A DNA stretch of 64,000 bases, from contig NZ_CP033922.1 in the NCBI RefSeq assembly GCF_003815715.1, forward strand, positions 124,001 to 188,000, written 5' to 3'. This document shows, in pieces, positions 23,795 to 30,413 of the stretch. A program made the position numbers and the translations under genes. Numbering within the stretch: the first letter of the stretch is position 1; every line of letters starts with the position of its first letter. The DNA comes from Chryseobacterium sp. G0162 (GTDB taxonomy: Bacteria; Bacteroidota; Bacteroidia; Flavobacteriales; Weeksellaceae). The notes beneath the pieces are model-generated. The model was not told the origin of the DNA and did no database searches. It saw only the letters and a program-made list of their open reading frames with translations.

Positions 23795-23840
23795 AGGAAA
23801 TATTTTCCTATTGTGAAACATTTTTAGGAACTATTTTCCA
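23795..23840. promoter_or_regulatory. Repressor operator pair in the divergent early control region
   Basis: Two 13-bp near-palindromes, GGAAATATTTTCC (23796-23808) and GGAACTATTTTCC (23827-23839), 31 bp apart start to start (about three helical turns), lie between the XRE repressor (+) and the Ner-position gene (-). Two more GGAA-N5-TTCC copies lie in the phage end region (24483-24518). They are the natural operators for the neighbouring XRE protein. No canonical TAnnTTTG box was found on either strand. Confidence 0.65.
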
Positions 23841-23857
23841 TTTTTTAAATATTTACC

Positions 23858-24256
23858 ATGACATTAGGACAAAGAATCAGAGAAGCCAGGGAGTTTAAAG
23901 GCTTTAAACAGAAGGATTTCGCAGTTATTTTAGAAATTGATCAAAGCCATTATAGCAAGATCGAACGTGATAAGGTTATGCCTACAATTTTGCAGATAAC
24001 AGACATCAGCAAGAGACTTGATTGTTCTTTAGATTGGCTGATATTAGGTAAAGAAGTGCAGACAGAAAGCGTTTTGCATGATGTAGTTATCCAGGATGAT
24101 TATAAAGACAGGTACGAACTTGCGATGGAAAATATTAAACTATTAAAGGAAAACAAAGCGTATATGGAAGCTGAAATAGAATCACTAAAAAGCAAAAACC
24201 GATCGTTTGAAAGACATAATATTAATGCTCCTGAATCTAAATCTAAACTGAAATAA
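23858..24256 (+). CDS. XRE-family phage repressor
   Basis: A 132-residue protein. Residues 1-65 are an XRE helix-turn-helix (LGQRIREAREFKGFKQKDFA, then DQSHYSKIERDKVMPTI). Residues 85-125 are helical and coiled-coil-like (RYELAMENIKLLKENKAYME) and probably mediate oligomerisation. There is no peptidase domain of LexA/cI type, so RecA-triggered self-cleavage is not expected. Divergent from the early operon with operator-like palindromes in between, it should maintain lysogeny, like Mu c. Confidence 0.8.
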   Translation: MTLGQRIREAREFKGFKQKDFAVILEIDQSHYSKIERDKVMPTILQITDISKRLDCSLDWLILGKEVQTESVLHDVVIQDDYKDRYELAMENIKLLKENKAYMEAEIESLKSKNRSFERHNINAPESKSKLK

Positions 24257-24843
24257 GGTTCCTACACACATGTTTTTTATTTTATTATTCTATATAAAAA
24301 TTGTAAATTACTGAAAATAAACCACTTAAATACTTATTTATTTTTAACCAATATTAAATTAAGCTATTTTTGAAGCCGTTTTAATGTTATTTTTTACCCT
24401 ATTTTTTCATTTACTCGTTTTACACAATGTTTTTTTAGCTATAATTTGTTAATGCAAGTGTTAATCCAAACGTTAATCCAAAGGAATTTACTTCCTTTTT
24501 ATTTAGGAATTTTATTCCTTTTTATTTTAGATAAACCATGACGATAATCTTTCATTTTCAAAGCACAAATAAGCCCCAAAAACGGCGTTTCAGGGCAATA
24601 TAGTGTAGTATATATGTTATTTATGGAAGTATAATTTAAAACGAATTGAAAACCGGTTTAAATCGACTTTAAAAATTGTAGCAAAATGGTAGTAAACAGC
24701 AATAAATTTACATTTTGATTCAGCCTTTTTTTAGGGCTTTTTTTGGTCCAAATCCTTTATTTTAGGGCTTTTTCGGGCTTTTTTATAATGATATTATCTT
24801 TTACAATTAGTTTTAACCCCTATAATTGTATAAAATTATTTAT
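24257..24843. other. Phage end region without genes (587 bp), repeat-rich
   Basis: No convincing coding frame. It contains three 12-bp tandem units GTTAATnCAA (24448-24481), two GGAA-N5-TTCC palindromes (24483-24518), and several copies of the AAGCCC-A-tract motif: one on the plus strand near 24571, others on the minus strand near 24731-24785. A perfect 8-bp inverted repeat TACAATTA/TAATTGTA spans 24802-24830. A 5'-TG read on the minus strand at 24805 (TGTAAAAGATAATATC) could be the phage end. Such clustered repeats fit transposase- and repressor-binding sites at a Mu left end, but the boundary is not proven. Confidence 0.5.
24446..24518. repeat. Tandem 12-bp repeats followed by paired GGAA-N5-TTCC palindromes
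   Basis: GTTAATGCAA at 24448, GTTAATCCAA at 24460 and again at 24472 give an exact 12-bp period. Immediately after come GGAATTTACTTCC (24483-24495) and GGAATTTTATTCC (24506-24518), inside a 23-bp direct repeat. The latter match the operator motif of the early control region. Confidence 0.75.
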
Positions 24844-26019
24844 TTAATTTAAATTTTCAATAAGAATTGCTGAAGCTCCACCGCCACCATTACAGATCGC
24901 TGCAATACCATACCGTCCACCTTTCTGCTGTAATACATTCACCAAAGTGGCCATAATTCGTGCTCCTGAGGCTCCGATTGGATGTCCCATTGCCACAGCT
25001 CCCCCATATACATTAACCTTATCCAAATCATATCCCAGAATCTGCTGATTGGATAAAATTACAGAAGAATAAGCTTCATTGATTTCAAAATAATCAATAT
25101 CAGACAGGCTAAGTCCTGCACTTTTCAAAACTTTTTGAATGGCAACAGATGGAGAAGTGGTAAACCACTCCGGGGACTGAGCAGCATCAGCATACGCTAT
25201 AATCTTAGCTAATGGCTTAAGATGATACCCTTGTACAGCCTCAGAGGAACCAAGTAATATTGCGGCTGCACCATCATTGAGATTGCTTGAATTGGCAGCC
25301 GTGAGCATCCCGTCATTTTCAAAAACAGGTTTCAACAAGGATATTTTCTCGGGAATCAGTTTATCAATATCTTCATCTCTTTCTACGATTGTAATTCCTT
25401 TCTTTCCTTCAATGGTGATGTTAAATAATTCCGCTTTGAATTTATTTCCTGATGCTGCTTCCTGGGCTCTTTTATAAGAGCTTAGCGCATAGTCATCCAG
25501 TTGTTGTCTTGTTAATCCGTATTTTTTCACTCCTAGCTCTGCCGCACTTCCCATATGAAAGTTATGATACACATCCCACAAACCGTCTTTAATAAGACCA
25601 TCTGTAAGCGCTGTATCACCTAATTTATGCCCTTTCCGAAGGTAATTATAATGAGGCACATTGCTCATACTTTCCATTCCGCCTGTCATGACAAGACTTT
25701 CTAAACCGAGTTGGATCTGTTGTGCTCCGATGATGGCGGCCTTCATTCCTGAAGCACATACTTTATTTACGGTGGTAGCATCTTTATCTACCGGAATTTT
25801 CGAAAAAATGGCTGACTGTCTCGCCGGCGACTGTCCCACGCCTGCACTCAATACATTTCCCATATATATGCTGTCTATATTTTTTGGGGAAACTCCTACA
25901 CTTTCATAAGTATGCTGTATAGCCATAGCTCCCAATTGTGGAGCTGTAAAACCAGATAAACTCCCCATAAAACCTCCGATAGGGGTTCTTTTTGCTGCAA
26001 TGATAAATGCTTCTTTCAT
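24844..26019 (-). CDS. Acetyl-CoA C-acyltransferase (thiolase)
   Basis: A 391-residue thiolase of normal length. The nucleophile Cys lies in NKVCASGMKAA (about residue 88). The C-terminal GHPIGASGARI carries the catalytic His and CNGGGGASA the second Cys. It cleaves or condenses 3-ketoacyl-CoA with CoA, in beta-oxidation or acetoacetyl-CoA formation. Two TetR-type palindromes upstream suggest repression relieved by a fatty-acid or acyl-CoA-type ligand; no tetR gene is in the window. It is the host gene beside which the prophage lies. Confidence 0.93.
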   Translation of the reverse strand: MKEAFIIAAKRTPIGGFMGSLSGFTAPQLGAMAIQHTYESVGVSPKNIDSIYMGNVLSAGVGQSPARQSAIFSKIPVDKDATTVNKVCASGMKAAIIGAQQIQLGLESLVMTGGMESMSNVPHYNYLRKGHKLGDTALTDGLIKDGLWDVYHNFHMGSAAELGVKKYGLTRQQLDDYALSSYKRAQEAASGNKFKAELFNITIEGKKGITIVERDEDIDKLIPEKISLLKPVFENDGMLTAANSSNLNDGAAAILLGSSEAVQGYHLKPLAKIIAYADAAQSPEWFTTSPSVAIQKVLKSAGLSLSDIDYFEINEAYSSVILSNQQILGYDLDKVNVYGGAVAMGHPIGASGARIMATLVNVLQQKGGRYGIAAICNGGGGASAILIENLN

Positions 26020-26040
26020 AGTGTTGTTTATTTTTTAAAA

Positions 26041-26131
26041 ATACCAATCGGTATATTTTAGATTAAAAAAATCTCCTCTTATTTTTAAGCGAAAGGATAT
26101 ACAAATATATAAAAATATACCGATCAGTATA
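26041..26131. promoter_or_regulatory. Two TetR-type operators upstream of the thiolase
   Basis: ATACCAATCGGTAT (26041-26054) and ATACCGATCAGTAT (26117-26130) each differ by one base from the perfect palindrome ATACCGATCGGTAT and lie 76 bp apart. The first is 22 bases from the thiolase start. The symmetry fits a TetR-family dimer site; the regulator is not encoded here. Confidence 0.7.
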
Positions 26132-26164
26132 TTAATCATCAGAAAAATTGATTGGCTTCAAACC

Positions 26165-26209
26165 TGTCATTCTGATTTTTAGAGATTTTTCAATGTTCTC
26201 AGAATGACA
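26165..26209. repeat. Intergenic inverted repeat (TGTCATTCTGA)
   Basis: TGTCATTCTGA (26165-26175) and TCAGAATGACA (26199-26209) pair perfectly over 11 bp across a 23-base loop. No T-run follows on the minus strand, so it is more like a dispersed palindromic repeat than an intrinsic terminator. Confidence 0.6.
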
Positions 26210-26245
26210 ACAGCCTATTTTTAATATTTGAAATCACTCCATTTT

Positions 26246-26746
26246 TTATTCCCGGCTTAGCTGATCCAGCTTTTTCAGTAAGGTAGGAATCCTGTAAGGA
26301 CCATGCATCTGTTCTACATCTTGCTTAACCTGATCTACATCTATTCCTTTCGCCGTCACAAAAAGGGGTGTTTTACTATCGCCACGAAGTACATTTCTTC
26401 TTTGGGAATCAGGTGTAGTAAATTCATTTTTGGCAATTCCGACAATCGGATGTTTTCCCTCTAATGCTTCATAAAGATGTCCTCCCAAACCTATTTTTCC
26501 TTCATTATCAAGGGTAACATAACCATCAACAATGATAATATCTTCTTCTTTTAGAACAATTTTATTCAATAAACTCAGAATGCACGGCAATTCTCTTTTG
26601 TAAAAAGCTCCGCTTTCATATTCTGAAGAGACAGGCGTTTGCTCTGTAAAAATCTCTACTTCCCTTTCGGATGTCCATTTTTCAAAGGCTATACATACGG
26701 TATTGGCATAGTCTTCATAGTAGTAAGTATCGAATGCGTAAATCAT
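26246..26746 (-). CDS. Endonuclease V-like protein
   Basis: A 166-residue protein with FYKRELPCIL, then DIIIVDGYVTLD and GLGGHLYEALEGKHPIVGIA, the core motifs of endonuclease V (acidic DG residue and HL...P..G.AK stretch). The family cuts DNA or RNA near deoxyinosine or inosine. This version is about 50 residues shorter than E. coli Nfi, mostly at the N-terminus, where the first catalytic Asp may be Asp6. Activity is uncertain. Confidence 0.65.
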   Translation of the reverse strand: MIYAFDTYYYEDYANTVCIAFEKWTSEREVEIFTEQTPVSSEYESGAFYKRELPCILSLLNKIVLKEEDIIIVDGYVTLDNEGKIGLGGHLYEALEGKHPIVGIAKNEFTTPDSQRRNVLRGDSKTPLFVTAKGIDVDQVKQDVEQMHGPYRIPTLLKKLDQLSRE

Positions 26747-26806
26747 TTTTTCTTAAATTATACAGCCAAGATAGTTCTTTAGCAGCATTTATATTATTTT
26801 TCCTAA

Positions 26807-27169
26807 TCAAAAGAACTCACCAAAATGCCATAAAATCCCTGATGGATCATGTACAAAACACTCTTTCCCCCAATCCATGGTTCTTATAGGGGTAAGTTTT
26901 ACATTTTCATATGTATCTGTAAGTCCTAAAGTCAAAAGTTCTTTCCAGAATTCCTCTGTACTGGCAACCTCCATAAAGATCATGGTATTATCAACCCAAT
27001 CTTTTGCATAATAATCCTGAAGATAGAACCCTATTTCTTCTCGTATAAAGAGTGATAACTTAGGTTCAAGGATCACTTCTTCAAATCCCAAATCTTTATA
27101 AAATTTTCGACTGGTCTCAAAGTTCTGCGCTCCGATAAAGGGTCTTATGGATTTCAATTGTGGTCTCAT
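26807..27169 (-). CDS. VOC (glyoxalase/bleomycin resistance) family protein
   Basis: A 120-residue protein with two beta-alpha-beta halves: RPFIGAQNFETSRKFYKDLG at the start and a C-terminal ECFVHDPSGILWHFGEF, typical of VOC folds. Substrate unknown. It overlaps the GNAT gene by 4 bases (27166-27169), so the two form a bicistronic unit. Confidence 0.8.
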   Translation of the reverse strand: MRPQLKSIRPFIGAQNFETSRKFYKDLGFEEVILEPKLSLFIREEIGFYLQDYYAKDWVDNTMIFMEVASTEEFWKELLTLGLTDTYENVKLTPIRTMDWGKECFVHDPSGILWHFGEFF

Positions 27170-27615
27170 ATTCTTTTATTTTTCCAGTTTTCGTAAGTCA
27201 TTTCAAACTTGATCTCATTTTTCCCATGCATCCCAATCTCTCGCCAACCTAATTTTCTATAAAAATTTTCAGCTCTTGTCTGAGGCGAAGTTCCAAGCCA
27301 AACTTTGTCTTTTGTCTGTTCAAAATACCAGTCAAGCATTATGTTGTGAAGCTTTTTTCCAATTTTTTTGTTTTCAAAATCAGGATGTACAAATAATGCC
27401 CAGATGTTATTCTCTTTCAAATCAACAATCGAAAAGCCTACAACCTGCCCTTCTGCTTCGCCTACCCAGCCCTTTCCTCTTTCAGACATAAAGAGTTCAC
27501 AATCTCTATCGGTAACCAAACCGGGATCTGATAAAGTATTTTCCTTCACTGAATTTCTTATGACCTGAATTTGTGGAATATCTTCTGATCTGGCTTCACG
27601 GATTAATATATTCAT
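27166..27615 (-). CDS. GNAT-family N-acetyltransferase
   Basis: A 149-residue protein; ATG 27615 (MNILIREARSEDIPQIQVIR) was chosen because the longer frame begins in the upstream intergenic region. Motif A (FVHPDFENKKIGKKLHNIML) with its acetyl-CoA pyrophosphate loop and a late YRKLGWREIG strand are clear. The substrate is unknown. It is coupled to the VOC gene. Confidence 0.85.
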   Translation of the reverse strand: MNILIREARSEDIPQIQVIRNSVKENTLSDPGLVTDRDCELFMSERGKGWVGEAEGQVVGFSIVDLKENNIWALFVHPDFENKKIGKKLHNIMLDWYFEQTKDKVWLGTSPQTRAENFYRKLGWREIGMHGKNEIKFEMTYENWKNKRI

Positions 27616-27760
27616 AAATAAATTGATTCTTGAATAGAACAAAGGTGCAAAAAACATGTTTACCAGATTAATTTAAAGAATAATATCTACCCTTAAAAAT
27701 CTGAATACATGAATCTTGCACCTCCGGATATAAGTTATAATCCAATTAAATTCGTTATCC

Positions 27761-28801
27761 TTATTTATGATCTACCACAATTCTGTCTGCTCTGTTAGCA
27801 ATATCCCATGCGGTAGTAAAAACAAGCTGGGTTCTTTTTTCCAATAACTTATAATCAATTTTGTCCGGTTTATCCGTTGGTTTGTGATAGTCTTCATGGA
27901 TTCCATCAAAGAAAAAGGCTACCGGAACATTGTTTTTGGCAAAATTGTAGTGGTCTGAACGGTAATATAATTGCTGAGGATCATTAAGATCATCATATTT
28001 ATAGTTCAGTTCCAAGTTATTGGTCTTTCTGTTAGCTTCTTCATTAATTACTTTAAGCTGGGAGCTCAACATATCCGAACCGATCACATATACATATTGT
28101 TTTCCTCTATTTTCTGGATCATCACGTCCAATCATATCAATGTTAAGGTCAACAACCGTATTAGCTAACGGGAAAACCGGATGATCTGTATAATATTCTG
28201 AACCAAACAAACCATGTTCTTCTCCGGTCACATGAAGAAACAAAATCGATCTTTTAGGACTATTCCCTGCTTTTTTAGCTTCCTGAAAAGCTTTAGCCAT
28301 CTCCATTACAGCAACCGTTCCACTTCCGTCATCATCAGCTCCGTTATATACTACTCCATTTTTGGTTCCCACATGGTCATAATGGGCAGAAACCACTACA
28401 ATTTCTTCTGGTTTTTCACTCCCTTCGATAAAAGCCAGGATATTTTCTGAGTCCGGAAGATTTCCACCTCCTCTTTTTTTCATAAAATCCGAAGGAACTT
28501 TCTGATAATAAGACCCTAGTGCTTTTGGAAAAGAGATTCCTAAATTTTTATAGTAATTAACAATATACTCTCCCGCTTTTTTCTGGCCTTTGCTTCCTGT
28601 ATCCCTGCCTTCCATCTCGTCCGAAGCAATAACATAAAGGTTTTTCTTTAATTCATCTGCCTTAATCATCTTGTAGGCATTCGTAAACGCTTTATCTGAT
28701 TTTTCAGAAACACGATGTGTAGATGTACCATCAGCAACCTGCGCCGTTCCGCAACTCGTCATCAAAGCAAGAGCCAATAACGGAATAAGTAGTTTTCTCA
28801 T
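27761..28801 (-). CDS. M28-family metallopeptidase, lipoprotein
   Basis: A 346-residue protein starting at ATG 28801 with a type II signal peptide and lipobox LMTSC. The M28 zinc ligands are visible: VVSAHYDHVG (His), GADDDGSG (Asp), VTGEEHGLFGS (Glu pair), NIDMIGRDD (Asp) and SDHYNFAKN (His). It is an aminopeptidase-like exopeptidase, predicted to be anchored in the envelope. It is followed by GNAT and VOC genes on the same strand but with a 145-base gap, so probably a separate transcript. Confidence 0.9.
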   Translation of the reverse strand: MRKLLIPLLALALMTSCGTAQVADGTSTHRVSEKSDKAFTNAYKMIKADELKKNLYVIASDEMEGRDTGSKGQKKAGEYIVNYYKNLGISFPKALGSYYQKVPSDFMKKRGGGNLPDSENILAFIEGSEKPEEIVVVSAHYDHVGTKNGVVYNGADDDGSGTVAVMEMAKAFQEAKKAGNSPKRSILFLHVTGEEHGLFGSEYYTDHPVFPLANTVVDLNIDMIGRDDPENRGKQYVYVIGSDMLSSQLKVINEEANRKTNNLELNYKYDDLNDPQQLYYRSDHYNFAKNNVPVAFFFDGIHEDYHKPTDKPDKIDYKLLEKRTQLVFTTAWDIANRADRIVVDHK

Positions 28802-28995
28802 AAAGAATAAATTTCTTAAAAATAACAATTTTTATTGAATTTGAAACAACGAAAAAAGATCATATAGAGTTATCATCGGCTTTCAGGTGGACATAAGCCG
28901 TATTTAATTTCCCTTACTATATGAAATATTAAAAGAATAAACATCAACATTAACACATTTAAAAACATATACTTTATATAATATCAAATTTTTAT

Positions 28996-29003
28996 TACTT
29001 TTG
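28996..29003 (+). promoter_or_regulatory. Putative -7 box of the aminotransferase gene
   Basis: TACTTTTG matches TAnnTTTG 17 bases before the ATG at 29021. No TTG was found 19-21 bases upstream, so only the -7 element is supported. Confidence 0.4.
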
Positions 29004-29020
29004 ATTAAAATACAAAATAG

Positions 29021-30160
29021 ATGAAAGAAATTAACGGATTTACTCATTATTCCTTTTTTACAGAAATGTCTGAACTGGCAGTAAGACATGGAAGCTATGA
29101 TCTTTCGTTGGGGCTGCCTGATTTTGATATTGATGAACGTTTGAAATTCTTTTTAAGAGAGGCAGCAAATCTTGATACTCATCATTATGAACCTCTTGCC
29201 GGAAATCCGGTATTAATCGAAAGCATCATTCGTTTCAACAGTAAACGGAAAAACAGTATTTCTTTAAAAATAAATGAAATCACCATTATACCCTGTGCAA
29301 CCTTTGCTTTATATACTGCACTTAAATCTATTTTAAATCAAGGAGATGAAGTTATTATTATCCAGCCTTCTTATTATACATATTCACCTTCCGTTGTGAT
29401 GAATGGCGGGATTCCTGTTTATTATGACCTGGATCAAGATCTTACAATTAATTGGGATCAGTTCAAATCCTGCATTTCGGAAAAAACCAAAGCAATAATT
29501 ATTAACTCGCCACAAAACCCCACCGGAAAAATATGGAAACAAAATGACTGGAAACAATTATATGAATTGATAAGCAACCGGGAAATTTATTTAATTTCAG
29601 AAGAAATTTACGATACTTACTGTTATGATGAAGCAGCGCATTACAGTTCATTTATCCATCCTGAACTTAGGAATAGGACATTCTGTATTTTTTCATTTGG
29701 GAAAATGTTTCATACTTCAGGATGGAAAGTAAGCTATATGCTTGCTTCTGAAGAATTGACCGCTTTATTCAGGAATCATCAGCAATATATTTCCTATAGT
29801 GCCAATGCACCTGCTCAATACGCCATCGCCAGGTACCTGGAAGTATTTGACCCTTCAGAAAACAAAACAATAATGCAGAAAAAACGGGATATTTTTAATC
29901 GATTGATTAAAGAAACGCCTTTGCAAATTGAACAAGAGGCTGAGGGTAGTGTTTTCCAGATTGTCAATTTCAGAAACGTTTCCAAAACGATGACAGATGT
30001 AGAGTTTTCAAAATGGCTTACCATCGATAAAAAGGTAGCCTGTCTCCCGCTTTCGGCCTTTTATAACTCCAAGCAGAATTCAGATTACATCCGGTTCAGT
30101 TTTGCTAAGAAAGACGAAGTGATTATTCAGGCATTGGAGCATCTTAGAAAAAATCTTTAA
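29021..30160 (+). CDS. PLP-dependent aminotransferase, class I/II (methionine/kynurenine type)
   Basis: A 379-residue fold-type I aminotransferase. It has the substrate-side GLPDFDI, the NSPQNPTGKIW loop (about 160-175), SEEIYDTYCY, and the PLP Lys in FSFGKMFHTSGWKVSYM (about 228-245). The C-terminus has the conserved YIRFSFAKKDE. Such enzymes transaminate methionine, kynurenine or glutamine-type substrates. It is divergent from the M28 peptidase gene. Confidence 0.9.
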   Translation: MKEINGFTHYSFFTEMSELAVRHGSYDLSLGLPDFDIDERLKFFLREAANLDTHHYEPLAGNPVLIESIIRFNSKRKNSISLKINEITIIPCATFALYTALKSILNQGDEVIIIQPSYYTYSPSVVMNGGIPVYYDLDQDLTINWDQFKSCISEKTKAIIINSPQNPTGKIWKQNDWKQLYELISNREIYLISEEIYDTYCYDEAAHYSSFIHPELRNRTFCIFSFGKMFHTSGWKVSYMLASEELTALFRNHQQYISYSANAPAQYAIARYLEVFDPSENKTIMQKKRDIFNRLIKETPLQIEQEAEGSVFQIVNFRNVSKTMTDVEFSKWLTIDKKVACLPLSAFYNSKQNSDYIRFSFAKKDEVIIQALEHLRKNL

Positions 30161-30194
30161 TAATCACATAAGTAGTTTTTTAGGTTGGAAATAA

Positions 30195-30330
30195 CAAAGG
30201 CACAAAAGATTTAAACAGCATGCTTTTGTAAGACACAAGAAAATTAAATATTCTCAATAAAGAACACTGTAGTTTTGCCACGAATACACGAATTAATTTT
30301 ATCACAGATAAAGCCTCTGTGCCTTAAAAA
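30195..30330. repeat. Dispersed intergenic repeat, copy 1
   Basis: A non-coding stretch with CAAAGGCACAAAAGATTT, then GACACAAGAAAATT, then CCACGAATACACGAAT and TCACAGATAAAGCC. The same blocks recur, partly as the reverse complement, at 56340-56545. They are not protein-coding and look like a dispersed repeat family. Confidence 0.6.
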
Positions 30331-30370
30331 TCTGATTTCATTATGTAAATACTTTGAGTTAACATACAAA

Positions 30371-30394
30371 AAAGCATCGCTTTTGCGATGCTTT
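30371..30394. terminator. Bidirectional terminator between aminotransferase and pyrophosphatase
   Basis: AAAGCATCGC, loop TTTT and GCGATGCTTT form a perfect 10-bp stem. On the minus strand it is followed by further Ts (the A-tract at 30368-30373), which suits the pyrophosphatase gene. Confidence 0.9.
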
Positions 30395-30413
30395 ACTATT
30401 ATTTATATTGATC

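Larger units (their letters stand above)
1..24805. mobile_element. Mu-like transposable prophage (partial, left part cut by window)
   Basis: The region carries a MuA-like DDE transposase, a MuB-like ATPase, a divergent XRE repressor, and Mu-style head genes (gp36-, portal-, gpF- and gpG-like) with sheath and tube genes. This is the gene content of a contractile-tailed Mu-like phage. In phage orientation the repressor end lies at the right of the window and the tail, fibre and lysis genes lie beyond the left edge. The right boundary falls between the repressor stop (24256) and the thiolase stop (24844). One possible 5'-TG terminus, read on the minus strand, is at 24805, but it could not be tested because the other end is not in the window. 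Confidence 0.9.

Noticed and set aside
24721..24790. The AGCC-T7-AGGGCT hairpin in the phage end region as the repressor terminator.
   Set aside because: It is about 470 bases after the repressor stop and its stem is only four base pairs; the repeats fit an end-binding cluster better.
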